In this document: piece by piece, positions 44,054 through 53,224 of the stretch
Numbering within the stretch: position 1 is the stretch's first letter
Layout of the letters: each line of letters begins with the position of its first letter
Origin: Aurantibacter aestuarii
GTDB taxonomy: Bacteria; Bacteroidota; Bacteroidia; Flavobacteriales; Flavobacteriaceae
Direction of reading: 5' to 3'
DNA length: 64,000 nucleotides
Assembly (NCBI RefSeq): GCF_003008425.1
Contig: NZ_PXOQ01000009.1
Span: forward strand, 255,501-319,500
Program-made: the position numbers and the translations under genes
The notes under the pieces: model-generated
Told to the model about the DNA's origin: nothing
Seen by the model: the letters and a program-made list of their open reading frames with translations, nothing else
Database searches by the model: none

Positions 44054-45034
44054 ATGACATTGAAAGCCAACCATTATTTGTTAACTTTTTTGTTTACTGT
44101 AATAACTATATTTTATGCAAAAAGCCAGATTGCAATTTCTAATACTTCTGAGCTTGCAAAAATAAAAGGAGGAACAACCTACATTGCCATGAAAGATCCA
44201 AGTACTGAAAAGGCAAAAAAGTTTATAGAAGTATTTAAGAATAATTGGACAATCTCAAAATTTGAATTCATTAAATATTCTGAAATTGAAGATTACCTAT
44301 CTCCAAATAGTTCATTCTTAACAATAGGTGGTTATGAAACAAATGTTCAATTTATCAAACTATATCAAAACGGTAGGTCAAAAAATGGTATAAACTACTC
44401 TAACACACATTTATATCTTGAATTATGGACATGCGCTGACAATTACTTTGAAAACAAAAAAGATAAAAAATCTTTTGAAAATAAAGATAAAATTCAAGTA
44501 GCAAGAATAGAGCTTTTTACTGATTTTGAAACCCTTGCCGACCCTGATAAAATTTTCCAATCAGACTACGATGGAGACGGTCATATTCGCAATTGGAGAC
44601 CTGGAATTTTAAAAAATTATCTCCAATCACTAATGAACTATTTAAATAAAAGTAAAAATCGTACATTATTTTCAGAAACAATTAATGAAAAGGAAATTAA
44701 AAATCTTAAGAATGAAATTTTATATGTTCCAGAATATGTATTAATGAAATTCAATAAATTCACTGGAGACGAAACAAAAAAACACAATGAAAAAAGTATA
44801 TTTAAGGACTATAAATTTAAGTACCAATTATTATCTAAAGACGAATTAAGCGAAAAAATTCTCGTAGACAATACTCCATTTTATTACTTAATTTACATCA
44901 AAAGCAGCACAGATAAATATATTAATGTTATTAATTCGACAACCGGAGAGATAATATATTCAAAATATTCACCCGTATCATACAACATCAAATCAAAAGA
45001 TTTAAAAAAACTCCAAAAACAAGTCCAGCAATAG
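44054..45034 (+). CDS. Secreted protein of unrecognised family, paralogue of the gene at 20156
   Basis: A 326-residue exported protein with a signal peptide (LLTFLFTVITIFYAKSQ). No lipobox, no sorting domain, no recognised family. It is colinear with the protein at 20156-21169, including the NNWTISKFEFIKYSEIEDYL segment and the C-terminal YYLIYIKSS...INVINSTTGEIIYSKYSP...KSKDLKKLQKQV. It contains DYDGDGHIRNW, which could bind calcium, but this is absent from the paralogue. It stands alone, 149 bases after the previous gene and convergent with ung. Confidence 0.7.
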   Translation: MTLKANHYLLTFLFTVITIFYAKSQIAISNTSELAKIKGGTTYIAMKDPSTEKAKKFIEVFKNNWTISKFEFIKYSEIEDYLSPNSSFLTIGGYETNVQFIKLYQNGRSKNGINYSNTHLYLELWTCADNYFENKKDKKSFENKDKIQVARIELFTDFETLADPDKIFQSDYDGDGHIRNWRPGILKNYLQSLMNYLNKSKNRTLFSETINEKEIKNLKNEILYVPEYVLMKFNKFTGDETKKHNEKSIFKDYKFKYQLLSKDELSEKILVDNTPFYYLIYIKSSTDKYINVINSTTGEIIYSKYSPVSYNIKSKDLKKLQKQVQQ

Positions 45035-45145
45035 ATTAAACTTCTATATTGTTGAAAAATAAAAATTTTAATAGACTAACAAAATATATAATTCATAGCA
45101 TGCTTGCTTCAATCATGACACCATATACAAAAACCGTAAACCAAC

Positions 45146-45811
45146 CTACCACTTTATTTCATTAAAACCATTAGCTTTTAAAAGCTCATTAGTTTTGCTA
45201 AAATGCTTATTACCAAACCAATATCCGCGATTGGCGCTTAATGGTGATGGATGACCAGATTCTAAAATATGGTGTTTTGTTTTATCTATTAACTTCGATT
45301 TCTTTTTTGCATATCCGCCCCAAAGTAAAAACACAACATCTTCATTTTTATCACTTATAGTTTTAATCACTTCATCAGTAAAAATTTCCCAACCTTTTTT
45401 TTGGTGACTTCCTGCTTCGTGAGCTCTAACGGTTAAGGTTGCGTTTAATAAAAACACACCTTGTTTTGCCCAATGCTCTAAGTTACCAGATTCTGGAACT
45501 TCAATTTTTAAATCCTCTTGTAGTTCCTTAAAAATATTTACTAATGATGGCGGAAAAGCCACACCATCATTAATACTAAAACATAACCCGTTGGCCTGAT
45601 TGTAATTATGATACGGATCCTGCCCTATAATAACCACCTTAACTTCAGGTAACGGACAAGAATCAAACGCATTGAATATTAATTTTGCAGGTGGAAAACA
45701 AGTATGACTCGCATATTCTTGCTTTACAAAACCGATAAGTTCTTCAAAATAAGGTTTCTTAAATTCTTCGGCTAAAGCATCTTTCCAGCTCTGTTCAATA
45801 GTTACATTCAT
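45146..45811 (-). CDS. ung: Uracil-DNA glycosylase
   Basis: A 221-residue family 1 glycosylase removing uracil from DNA. Catalytic water-activating motif VVIIGQDPYHNYNQANGLCFSI, then FPPSLVNIFKEL, VFLLNATLTVRAHEAGSHQKKGW, FLLWGGYAKKK, and the DNA-intercalation loop ESGHPSPLSANRGYWFGNKHFSKTN. I chose ATG 45811 (MNVTIEQSW). The frame extends seven codons further but that part is not conserved. Confidence 0.97.
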   Translation of the reverse strand: MNVTIEQSWKDALAEEFKKPYFEELIGFVKQEYASHTCFPPAKLIFNAFDSCPLPEVKVVIIGQDPYHNYNQANGLCFSINDGVAFPPSLVNIFKELQEDLKIEVPESGNLEHWAKQGVFLLNATLTVRAHEAGSHQKKGWEIFTDEVIKTISDKNEDVVFLLWGGYAKKKSKLIDKTKHHILESGHPSPLSANRGYWFGNKHFSKTNELLKANGFNEIKW

Positions 45812-45907
45812 AAGCATAGTTAAGTATTCCATAAAATTAATATTATCTTTAAGCTTTTAAAACTTTTAAGGCCAAAAACCATAATCGTGTTCTAGATCAT
45901 TACATTT

Positions 45908-47401
45908 ATGAAACATTTAAAATTTCCATCCGCACAAAGTATTTTACTACTTATTGCTGCTATGGTAACGCTATTAACTTGGGTTATTCCTTCTGGTAAA
46001 TATAATACCTTAAGTTATGATAAATCGACCCAGACTTTTATTCAAAATAAAGTAGATGGCTCTTTAAGTTTACCAGCAACACAAGCCACTTTAAGTGATT
46101 TACAAATAAAAATTCCTTTGCAAAAATTTACTTCTGGAGCAATTTATAAACCTATAAATATTCCAAACACATATACAAAGTTAGAGTCCCAACCACAAGG
46201 TTTTTTCGAATTTATAAAAGCTCCTATAAAAGGCATTATTGAGGCTGCAGATATTATTTTTCTGGTTTTAATTTTAGGTGGATTAATTGGTATTATGAAT
46301 AAAAGTGGCGCATTCGATTCTGGTATAGCCTGGTTAGCAAAAACCTTAAAAGGTTACGAGTTCGTTTTAATTGTAATAGTGACAATTTTAGTAGCTATTG
46401 GAGGCACGACATTTGGTCTAGCCGAAGAAACTATTGCCTTCTACCCTATTTTGATTCCTGTGTTTTTAGCTGCAAAATATGATGCTATGGTGGCTTTAGC
46501 TTCAATTTATATTGGGTCTTGTGTAGGTACTATGTGCTCTACAGTTAATCCATTTAGTACTATAATAGCCAGTAACGCCGCAGGAATTAATTGGACCACA
46601 GGTCTAACAGGTCGTTTAATTATGTTAGGACTAAGTGCTGCTATTTGTATTGCTTATATTTTACGTTATGCAAAACGGGTTAAAAACGACGAACGTAAAT
46701 CTATTATCTATTCTCAAAAAACCGAAATAGAACAGCGTTTTAAAAGTCTAAACACCACAACTCAGCTATTAAACACCAGACTAAGGCTTATATTACTTGT
46801 ATTTGCCAGTTGTTTTGTTATTATGATAATAGGTGTTTCTATGCTAGACTGGTGGTTTATAGAAATGACAGCAACGTTTTTAGTAGGAAGTATTCTAATT
46901 GGTTTGTTAGCTCGTGTAAAAGAATCTGAGTTTGTAGATACTTTTGTAAAAGGTGCTAGCGATTTGTTAGGTGTTGCTTTAATTATTGGTATTGCTAGAG
47001 GGGTTTCTGTAATTATGGAAGATGGATTAATTAGTGATACACTGTTATATTATGCCAGTACAGTTACAGAAGGTGCTAATAAAGGTGTGTTTACTAATGC
47101 CATGTTATTAATTTATAGTGGATTATCCTTTTTTATTCCAAGTAGTTCTGGTATGGCAGTATTAACTATGCCTATTATGTCTCCCTTAGCCGATACGGTT
47201 GGTATTGGTCGTGAAATAATAGTAAATTGTTATCAATATGGTATGGGTTTATTTGCTTTTATAAATCCAACCGGATTAATTTTAGCTTCTTTAGCTGTAG
47301 TAAATGTGGGTTTCGATAAGTGGTTAAAATTTGTAACGCCTTTACTTGTCATTTTATTAGTTTTTACTATGATGGTGTTAACCGTATCTGTTTATCTTTA
47401 A
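45908..47401 (+). CDS. YfcC-family transporter
   Basis: A 497-residue polytopic membrane protein with about 12 helices. N-terminal PSAQSILLLIAAMVTLLTWVIPSGKYNTLSYDKSTQTF and GFFEFIKAPIKGIIEAADIIFLVLILGGLIGIMNKSGAFDSGI match YfcC/DcuC-related carriers. IGGTTFGLAEETIAFYPILIPVFLAAKYDAMVALASIYIGS and FFIPSSSGMAVLTMPIMSPLAD are the two ion-transporter-type re-entrant regions. Members are thought to exchange amino acids or dicarboxylates; substrate unproven. First gene of a run ending with mutS2. Confidence 0.88.
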   Translation: MKHLKFPSAQSILLLIAAMVTLLTWVIPSGKYNTLSYDKSTQTFIQNKVDGSLSLPATQATLSDLQIKIPLQKFTSGAIYKPINIPNTYTKLESQPQGFFEFIKAPIKGIIEAADIIFLVLILGGLIGIMNKSGAFDSGIAWLAKTLKGYEFVLIVIVTILVAIGGTTFGLAEETIAFYPILIPVFLAAKYDAMVALASIYIGSCVGTMCSTVNPFSTIIASNAAGINWTTGLTGRLIMLGLSAAICIAYILRYAKRVKNDERKSIIYSQKTEIEQRFKSLNTTTQLLNTRLRLILLVFASCFVIMIIGVSMLDWWFIEMTATFLVGSILIGLLARVKESEFVDTFVKGASDLLGVALIIGIARGVSVIMEDGLISDTLLYYASTVTEGANKGVFTNAMLLIYSGLSFFIPSSSGMAVLTMPIMSPLADTVGIGREIIVNCYQYGMGLFAFINPTGLILASLAVVNVGFDKWLKFVTPLLVILLVFTMMVLTVSVYL

Positions 47402-47410
47402 GTTATTTTT

Positions 47411-48541
47411 ATGTTTAGTATAATTGGTGCTGGTATTGGAGGTTTAACAACTGCTTTGATGTTTGAAAAATTAAACATTCCTTATCAGTTATACGAAAAG
47501 GCAAAACAACCCAACGCTATAGGTGCCGGAATTTGGTTAGCGCCAAATGCTTTAAAAGTATTAGAATTTTGCGGCGTTTTAGATGCTGTTTTTGAAGCTG
47601 GAAATGAAGTTGACCGTATTACATTAACCAACGAAAAATTGGAAGCTTTAGCAGATAGTAGCCAGATTCCAGCAAAAAAAAAATACGGATTCACTACAGT
47701 TGCAATTCATAGAGCACGACTGCAGCATGTATTAGTCAAAGCTTTACCAAAAGAAAAAATGATCTGGAATAAAGGCTTTTCACACTATACAAAGAATGAA
47801 TCCGGATTAACTATTCATTTTGAAGATAAAAGCACTCATCATACAGACTTTCTAATTGCTGCAGATGGGATTAACTCCAAAGTAAGACAACAGTTATTTC
47901 CGGAAAGTCAAATAAGGTATTCCGGACAAACCTGTTGGCGTGGTGTAAGCCCTAATCCACTTCCTGAAGCATTTAAACATAGAGGTTGCGAACTTTGGGG
48001 AAAAGGTATTCGTTTTGGATTTTCCCAGCTTAATGATGCTGAAACCTCCTGGTTTGCTGTTAAAAAAGCTGAAGGTTTTGGTGTGGATGAGCCTCTAACA
48101 TTAAAAAAAGAACTTTTAGAACTTTATAAAGAGTTTCATGATATACCAAAGGAATTAATTTCAGAAACACCTATTGAAGCCATTTTAAGAAATGATATTA
48201 CCGACTTAAAACCTTTACAAAATTGGTTTCAAGATAAGGTATTACTTATGGGAGATGCGGCTCACGCCACTACGCCTAATATGGGACAAGGTGGTGCTCA
48301 AGCTATAGAAGACGCCTACTATCTTGGGCATTATATTAAAAGTAATCCTGAACATGCATTTAGTGTTTTTCAGAATAAAAGATATAAACGTGTTAATAAT
48401 ATTGTAAAACAGTCTTGGTTTACAGGAAAAATTGCACATTTTAGTACTTTAGCATCACTTAGAAATTTTGTGTTTAAACAATTACCAAAAGCATTAGTAG
48501 ATAAAAATATGCACTCGGTTTACCAGTTAAAAGATTTATAG
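47411..48541 (+). CDS. FAD-dependent monooxygenase
   Basis: A 376-residue class A flavoprotein hydroxylase. FAD-binding GxGxxG in MFSIIGAGIGGLTTALMFEKLN, an ADGINSKVRQQLFPES motif (DG fingerprint), and the second FAD motif VLLMGDAAHATTPNMGQGGAQAIEDAYYLG. Members hydroxylate aromatics or epoxidise carotenoids; the substrate here is unknown. 9 bases after the transporter gene and 1 base before the bestrophin gene. Confidence 0.88.
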   Translation: MFSIIGAGIGGLTTALMFEKLNIPYQLYEKAKQPNAIGAGIWLAPNALKVLEFCGVLDAVFEAGNEVDRITLTNEKLEALADSSQIPAKKKYGFTTVAIHRARLQHVLVKALPKEKMIWNKGFSHYTKNESGLTIHFEDKSTHHTDFLIAADGINSKVRQQLFPESQIRYSGQTCWRGVSPNPLPEAFKHRGCELWGKGIRFGFSQLNDAETSWFAVKKAEGFGVDEPLTLKKELLELYKEFHDIPKELISETPIEAILRNDITDLKPLQNWFQDKVLLMGDAAHATTPNMGQGGAQAIEDAYYLGHYIKSNPEHAFSVFQNKRYKRVNNIVKQSWFTGKIAHFSTLASLRNFVFKQLPKALVDKNMHSVYQLKDL

Positions 48542-48542
48542 T

Positions 48543-49433
48543 ATGATTTTAGAAAAAAAAATACCCTTACGGTATTGGTTTGATATTATAAAATGGGATA
48601 TGATTATTGTATTCTGTTTTTCTATCATAGTTTATTTATTATCTATTTTCCTGCCTACGTTTAATGTTCCGGTTTCCATAGGTGCTTTTTTAGGAACAGC
48701 CATAGCACTCGTATTATCTTTTAAATTAAGTCAGTCTTACGATCGATGGTGGGAGGCTCGCAAAATATGGGGAGCTATTGTAAACGACTCTAGAAGTTTA
48801 GTTGTACAAACTAAAAATTTTGCTAAACATATAACACCAGAAGAACTACAAACTATTGCAAATAGACAAATTGCTTGGTGTTTTGTACTTGGACAAAAAT
48901 TACGAGACTTGGACCATATTAAAACTTTGGAAAAATATCTTCCTAAAGAAAGTACGGATGCCTTAAAGCAGCACAGTAATATTCCGTTGGCATTAATTGA
49001 TCAACATAGTGCCGATTTTTCAAAACTCTTGGAAGATAAAAAAATTAACGATTTTCAATTCATACAACTCGATGCCACTTTAGTTAGGCTGGTGGAGTCT
49101 ATGGGTAAAGCAGAACGCATTAAAAACACAGTGTTTCCGAGACATTATCGTTTAGCTTTGCATTTGTTTATCTATATTTTCTTAATTTGTTTGTCTTTTG
49201 CTTTAAGTGATTTGTTTAGTTATGTAAAGATTCCTTTACTTATGCTTATATCCTTACCTTTTTTCTTGTTAGAAAAGGTCGCATTTACCATACAAGATCC
49301 TTTTGAAAATAAACCTACAGATGTGGCTGTAACTGCAATTGCGCATACTATAAAAGCCAATTTAAAAGATGTCACCGGACAAGAGGATTACGAAGAAAAA
49401 GAACATGATGAGGATTGGTTTTATATCATGTAA
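48543..49433 (+). CDS. Bestrophin-family membrane channel (UPF0187)
   Basis: A 296-residue protein with four membrane segments. The N-terminus (IPLRYWFDIIKWDMIIVFCFSIIVYLLSIFLP, then SIGAFLGTAIALVLSFKLSQSYDRWWEARKIWGAIVNDSR) is the bestrophin signature. The second membrane pair is at residues ~210-250. Bacterial bestrophins are pentameric ion channels. Ends with an acidic tail (EKEHDEDWFYIM). Sits between the monooxygenase gene and mutS2. Confidence 0.92.
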   Translation: MILEKKIPLRYWFDIIKWDMIIVFCFSIIVYLLSIFLPTFNVPVSIGAFLGTAIALVLSFKLSQSYDRWWEARKIWGAIVNDSRSLVVQTKNFAKHITPEELQTIANRQIAWCFVLGQKLRDLDHIKTLEKYLPKESTDALKQHSNIPLALIDQHSADFSKLLEDKKINDFQFIQLDATLVRLVESMGKAERIKNTVFPRHYRLALHLFIYIFLICLSFALSDLFSYVKIPLLMLISLPFFLLEKVAFTIQDPFENKPTDVAVTAIAHTIKANLKDVTGQEDYEEKEHDEDWFYIM

Positions 49434-49460
49434 ATTTGCTAAAAAGAATTATAATTTAGA

Positions 49461-51626
49461 ATGATAAACATTCACGAAAAAACGATACAAGATTTAGAAT
49501 TCCAAACGGTTTTAAATCAGGTTAGTGACCATTGTATTACCACATTAGGAAAAGAAAAAGCTTTTAAAATTCTTCCTTTTAAGGATAAGGACACTTTAAT
49601 TTATGAGCTTCAACTTACTAACGATTATGTCTCTTCTTTTTATAATGATAATCGTATACCTAACCATGGTTTTGATGCCATTACGAAAGAACTTCAGCTT
49701 TTAAAAATTGAAAATACTTATTTAGAGCCATTAAGCTTAAAAAAAATTGTTTCTATTTCATTAACTGCTAATGACTTAGTTACTTTTTTACAAAAATTTA
49801 AAGAATATTATCCAACACTGGAGCAATTTAGTAAACGTATAGAAGTTACTAAGCAAATTATAGAACAAATTGACGCTGTTATTAATCGTTTTAATGAAGT
49901 CAAAGACGATGCTTCGCCTTTATTACAAGAGTTACGACAGCAAATTAATAAATTAAAAGGTAAGATTAATTCCAGTTTTGCTTCAGCCTTAAACACTTAT
50001 CACAATTTAGATTATTTAGATGATATTCGTGAGTCTGTCGTAGATAATCGTCGTGTATTGGCAGTAAAAGCTATGTACAGACGTAAAGTTAAAGGCGCCA
50101 TTATGGGTGGCAGTAAAACAGGAAGTATTGTTTATATTGAACCAGAAACGACGCTTAACCATAGTCGTGAATTAAATAATTTAGAGTACGAAGAGCACGA
50201 AGAGGAAATTCGTATTTTAAAAGAATTGACTAATTATCTGCGTTTATTTTTACCGCTAATTAAAAATTATCAGGAATTTTTAACCGATGTGGATGTGATT
50301 TCAGCAAAAGCTAAGTATGCTAAATCTATGGACGCTATTTTACCAGAAATCTCATCGGAAAGAGAAATTTATCTGCGAGATGCCTACCATCCGCTACTCT
50401 ATTTAAACAATAAAGAAAAAGGTGAAACCACTTTTCCACAAACTATTGAATTAAACCAGAATAGTCGTATTATCGTTATTTCCGGACCAAATGCTGGTGG
50501 AAAAAGTATCACTTTAAAAACAGTTGGTTTATTACAACTTATGCTGCAGAGCGGATTTCTAATTCCAGTTCATGAACGTAGTAAAGTGACTATTTTTGAT
50601 AGAATTTTAAGTGATATTGGAGATAACCAATCAATTGAAAATCATCTCTCTACTTATAGTTACCGCTTAAAACAGATGAATTACTTCTTAAGAAAGTGTA
50701 ATAAAAACACGCTTTTTTTAATAGATGAATTTGGTACAGGTTCCGACCCGGAACTTGGTGGTGCTTTAGCTGAAACCTTTTTAGAAGAATTCTACAGCCG
50801 CGATGCTTTTGGTATAATTACTACGCATTACGCCAATTTAAAAATGTTAGCTAGCGAGAAAGATGAAATGATTAATGCTAATATGATGTTTAACGAGAAA
50901 ACCTTAGAACCTATGTACAAACTGGCATTGGGACAAGCAGGTAGTAGTTTTACATTTGAAGTGGCTCAGAAAAACGGGATACCTTACAGCCTTATTAATC
51001 GTGCTAAAAAGAAGATTGAGCGTAGTAAAGTACGTTTTGATGCTACTATAGCAAAACTTCAAAAAGAACGCTCTAAACTGGAGAAAACCGAGCAGTCTTT
51101 AAAGCTTAACGAACGTAAAAAACAAAGTGAAGCCGATAAACTGGAAGAAATCAATACTAAAATTCAGAAAAAATTAGAAAGCTATCAGGAATTATACGAT
51201 TCTAATCAGCGTTTAATTTATTTAGGACAGAAAGTAAATGATGTTGCCGAAAAATTCTTTACCGATAAGAAAAAGCGTGAGCTTATGGCAGAATTGTTTA
51301 AACTGGTACAAATAGAAAATTCTAAACGAAAAAAACAAAGCGCTAAACAACGTAAAGCCGAAAAAGCTAAAGAAATTCAAGTTAAAAAAGAGGCTGAGAA
51401 AAAAGTTGAAGTGATTCGGGAAAAGAAAAAAGAAGCCAAGAAAAAGCCCGTAGTTGAAGAAAAACCAAAACCAGTTTTGAAATTAAATGATAAAGTAAGA
51501 ATGCACGACGGTCGAGCGGTTGGAACTATAGATAAAATTGAAAAAAATAAAGCTACCGTTAATTATGGCATGTTTACGTCTAATGTAAATATAGACCAAC
51601 TGGAGCTTGTGGAACGTGCGAAATAA
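49461..51626 (+). CDS. mutS2: MutS2-family protein lacking the Smr domain
   Basis: A 721-residue MutS2 ATPase. The core and clamp helices are followed by the ATPase: Walker A in SGPNAGGKSITLKTVGLLQLM, TIFDRILSDIGDNQSIENHLSTYSYRL, Walker B in TLFLIDEFGTGSDPELGGALAE, and THYANLKMLA. A long basic coiled coil (residues ~515-670) leads to a KOW/SH3-like end (LNDKVRMHDGRAVGTIDKIEKNKATVNYG). The C-terminal Smr nuclease domain of classical MutS2 (about 785 residues) is missing, and the stop codon is followed by unrelated DNA. Roles in ribosome rescue or recombination control are known for relatives. Confidence 0.9.
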   Translation: MINIHEKTIQDLEFQTVLNQVSDHCITTLGKEKAFKILPFKDKDTLIYELQLTNDYVSSFYNDNRIPNHGFDAITKELQLLKIENTYLEPLSLKKIVSISLTANDLVTFLQKFKEYYPTLEQFSKRIEVTKQIIEQIDAVINRFNEVKDDASPLLQELRQQINKLKGKINSSFASALNTYHNLDYLDDIRESVVDNRRVLAVKAMYRRKVKGAIMGGSKTGSIVYIEPETTLNHSRELNNLEYEEHEEEIRILKELTNYLRLFLPLIKNYQEFLTDVDVISAKAKYAKSMDAILPEISSEREIYLRDAYHPLLYLNNKEKGETTFPQTIELNQNSRIIVISGPNAGGKSITLKTVGLLQLMLQSGFLIPVHERSKVTIFDRILSDIGDNQSIENHLSTYSYRLKQMNYFLRKCNKNTLFLIDEFGTGSDPELGGALAETFLEEFYSRDAFGIITTHYANLKMLASEKDEMINANMMFNEKTLEPMYKLALGQAGSSFTFEVAQKNGIPYSLINRAKKKIERSKVRFDATIAKLQKERSKLEKTEQSLKLNERKKQSEADKLEEINTKIQKKLESYQELYDSNQRLIYLGQKVNDVAEKFFTDKKKRELMAELFKLVQIENSKRKKQSAKQRKAEKAKEIQVKKEAEKKVEVIREKKKEAKKKPVVEEKPKPVLKLNDKVRMHDGRAVGTIDKIEKNKATVNYGMFTSNVNIDQLELVERAK

Positions 51627-51636
51627 AATTATACAA

Positions 51637-52092
51637 CTATTTAAATATCTTATACATTACCCAGGCTGGACCAACCAACAAAAACTGTAAGTCTTTTATA
51701 AAACTAGGCTTCTTCCCTTCTACTTTATGTCCGTAAAACTGTCCAATCCAAGCGACAATAAATAGTAATAAGGACACAAATAGTAACGGAAAATAAATAG
51801 AGATGTAATAGTTTCCTATTAAACAAAACACAGAAAATAAAAGCATTTGCAAGCCTATTTTTATAGATAATCTAAAGTAGAATCCTATTAAAAATATAAT
51901 TAACAATACAAAAGCCCAATTAGAAACTGCTGGATGTCCTAAAAACGACAAGAGTCCATAATCTGGAATACACATAAATAAACCAACTACAGAAAAGAAT
52001 ATTGCCGGCACACAAATAAAATGTATTTTAATATTGGTTTCATTTTGATGACTTACTGCATACTCATCAAACCATTGTTGTAAACTTTTCAT
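51637..52092 (-). CDS. Mpo1-like protein (DUF962)
   Basis: A 151-residue membrane protein with four hydrophobic segments. N-terminal MKSLQQWFDEYAVSHQNETNIKIHFICVPAIFFSVVGLFMCIPD and C-terminal WIGQFYGHKVEGKKPSFIKDLQFLLVGPAWVMYKIFK are the DUF962/Mpo1 pattern, including the His residues that bind iron in yeast Mpo1 (a 2-hydroxy fatty acid dioxygenase). I chose ATG 52092; the frame extends 32 codons further but overlaps the divergent DCC gene. Confidence 0.9.
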   Translation of the reverse strand: MKSLQQWFDEYAVSHQNETNIKIHFICVPAIFFSVVGLFMCIPDYGLLSFLGHPAVSNWAFVLLIIFLIGFYFRLSIKIGLQMLLFSVFCLIGNYYISIYFPLLFVSLLLFIVAWIGQFYGHKVEGKKPSFIKDLQFLLVGPAWVMYKIFK

Positions 52093-52135
52093 AATTAGTA
52101 ATTTCTTTAAAAATAATGAATTATTTTTGTAAACT

Positions 52136-52552
52136 ATGATGGATATTCCTGAAAATAAAGACTTGATTCTTTTTGATGGTGTTTGCAATCTTTGCAGCAG
52201 TTCTGTGCAATATGTTATTGAGCGTGATCATAAAAACAAGTATGTATTTGCCGCATTACAAAGCGATATTGGAAAGGAAATTATTGAAAAATATAAAATT
52301 GATTCCTCTAAAACAGACTCCATTTTATTATATAGAAAAGATAAAGGCGTAGTTAGCAAATCTACCGCAGCTTTGCTTATTGCAAAACATCTTGGATTTC
52401 CTACTAACTTGCTTTATGTTTTTTTAATTGTTCCTGCTTTTATTAGAAATATGGTGTATGATTATGTGGCTAAAAATCGTTATAAATGGTATGGAAAAAA
52501 AGAGAGTTGTTGGATTCCTACTCCAGAATTAAAAGCAAAATTTATAGATTAA
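52136..52552 (+). CDS. DCC family thiol-disulfide oxidoreductase (DUF393)
   Basis: A 138-residue protein with the DCC motif LILFDGVCNLCSSSVQYVIERD (Cys-x-x-Cys near the N-terminus), then FAALQSDIGKEI and ILLYRKDKGVVSKSTAALLIAKHLG. C-terminal RNMVYDYVAKNRYKWYGKKESCWIPTPELK is typical. A thioredoxin-like redox role is predicted for the family. Its stop overlaps the stop of the convergent racemase-like gene by four bases. Confidence 0.92.
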   Translation: MMDIPENKDLILFDGVCNLCSSSVQYVIERDHKNKYVFAALQSDIGKEIIEKYKIDSSKTDSILLYRKDKGVVSKSTAALLIAKHLGFPTNLLYVFLIVPAFIRNMVYDYVAKNRYKWYGKKESCWIPTPELKAKFID

Positions 52553-53217
52553 ATATGATATAATTTTAATGCTTCGTTGATTTGAAGCTCTGCCATATCT
52601 ACACTATTTTTTGGTTTTAAATGCGCGTTTACTATAGATAGCTCTGTACATGCAATAACGATGGTTTTATGTGCATAATAATGCACTAAATCTATATATT
52701 CTGCCAATTCAATTTCAGTGACATCATGAGCATACAAATGCTGTCTTAAGTGATTTATGTCGTTTTGATGTTCTTTATCTATTTCGGAAACCTGAATACC
52801 TTCAGCTTTAAACGCATTTTTTATATAATTGGAATTCATCGTGTAAGACGTTCCAAAAATAACAACATGTTTTAAATTTCGAGATTTTAAATAGTTTGCG
52901 GTTAATTTTATTGGATGAATAAATTTTAAATCGGTTTCAATTTGGTCTAAAGTCTCATGTAAAGTAATATTTGGCACTAAAACCTGTTGAGTTGGAAGTT
53001 GATATAGATTAGAAAGTATGGCTTTTAAATTAGGAATTAATGTATCAAATTGATTTGGTAAAAATGGATTAATCTCATTAAAATCGGTTTGATATACATA
53101 ATGAGGACACGTTGCATATTCCTGATATCTTTCATGATATTTTTTGTGTAATTCTTCAATATAGTATTGTGTACTCTTAACACCTAATCCTAAAATGGTA
53201 ACTTTTGGAGCTGTCAT
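52549..53217 (-). CDS. Aspartate/glutamate racemase-like protein linked to ergothioneine genes
   Basis: A 222-residue Asp/Glu/hydantoin racemase fold (KVTILGLGVKSTQYYIEEL, then TFGTSYTMNS-like VIFGTSYTMNSNYIK). The second catalytic Cys is present (IVIACTELSIV). The first, normally in a PCNTAH motif, is not: the segment reads VPNITLHET. A one-Cys racemase or a different lyase or isomerase is possible. It starts 7 bases after the egtD stop on the same strand, so it is probably the third gene of an egtB-egtD operon. Start chosen at ATG 53217. Confidence 0.75.
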   Translation of the reverse strand: MTAPKVTILGLGVKSTQYYIEELHKKYHERYQEYATCPHYVYQTDFNEINPFLPNQFDTLIPNLKAILSNLYQLPTQQVLVPNITLHETLDQIETDLKFIHPIKLTANYLKSRNLKHVVIFGTSYTMNSNYIKNAFKAEGIQVSEIDKEHQNDINHLRQHLYAHDVTEIELAEYIDLVHYYAHKTIVIACTELSIVNAHLKPKNSVDMAELQINEALKLYHI

Positions 53218-53224
53218 ACACAAA

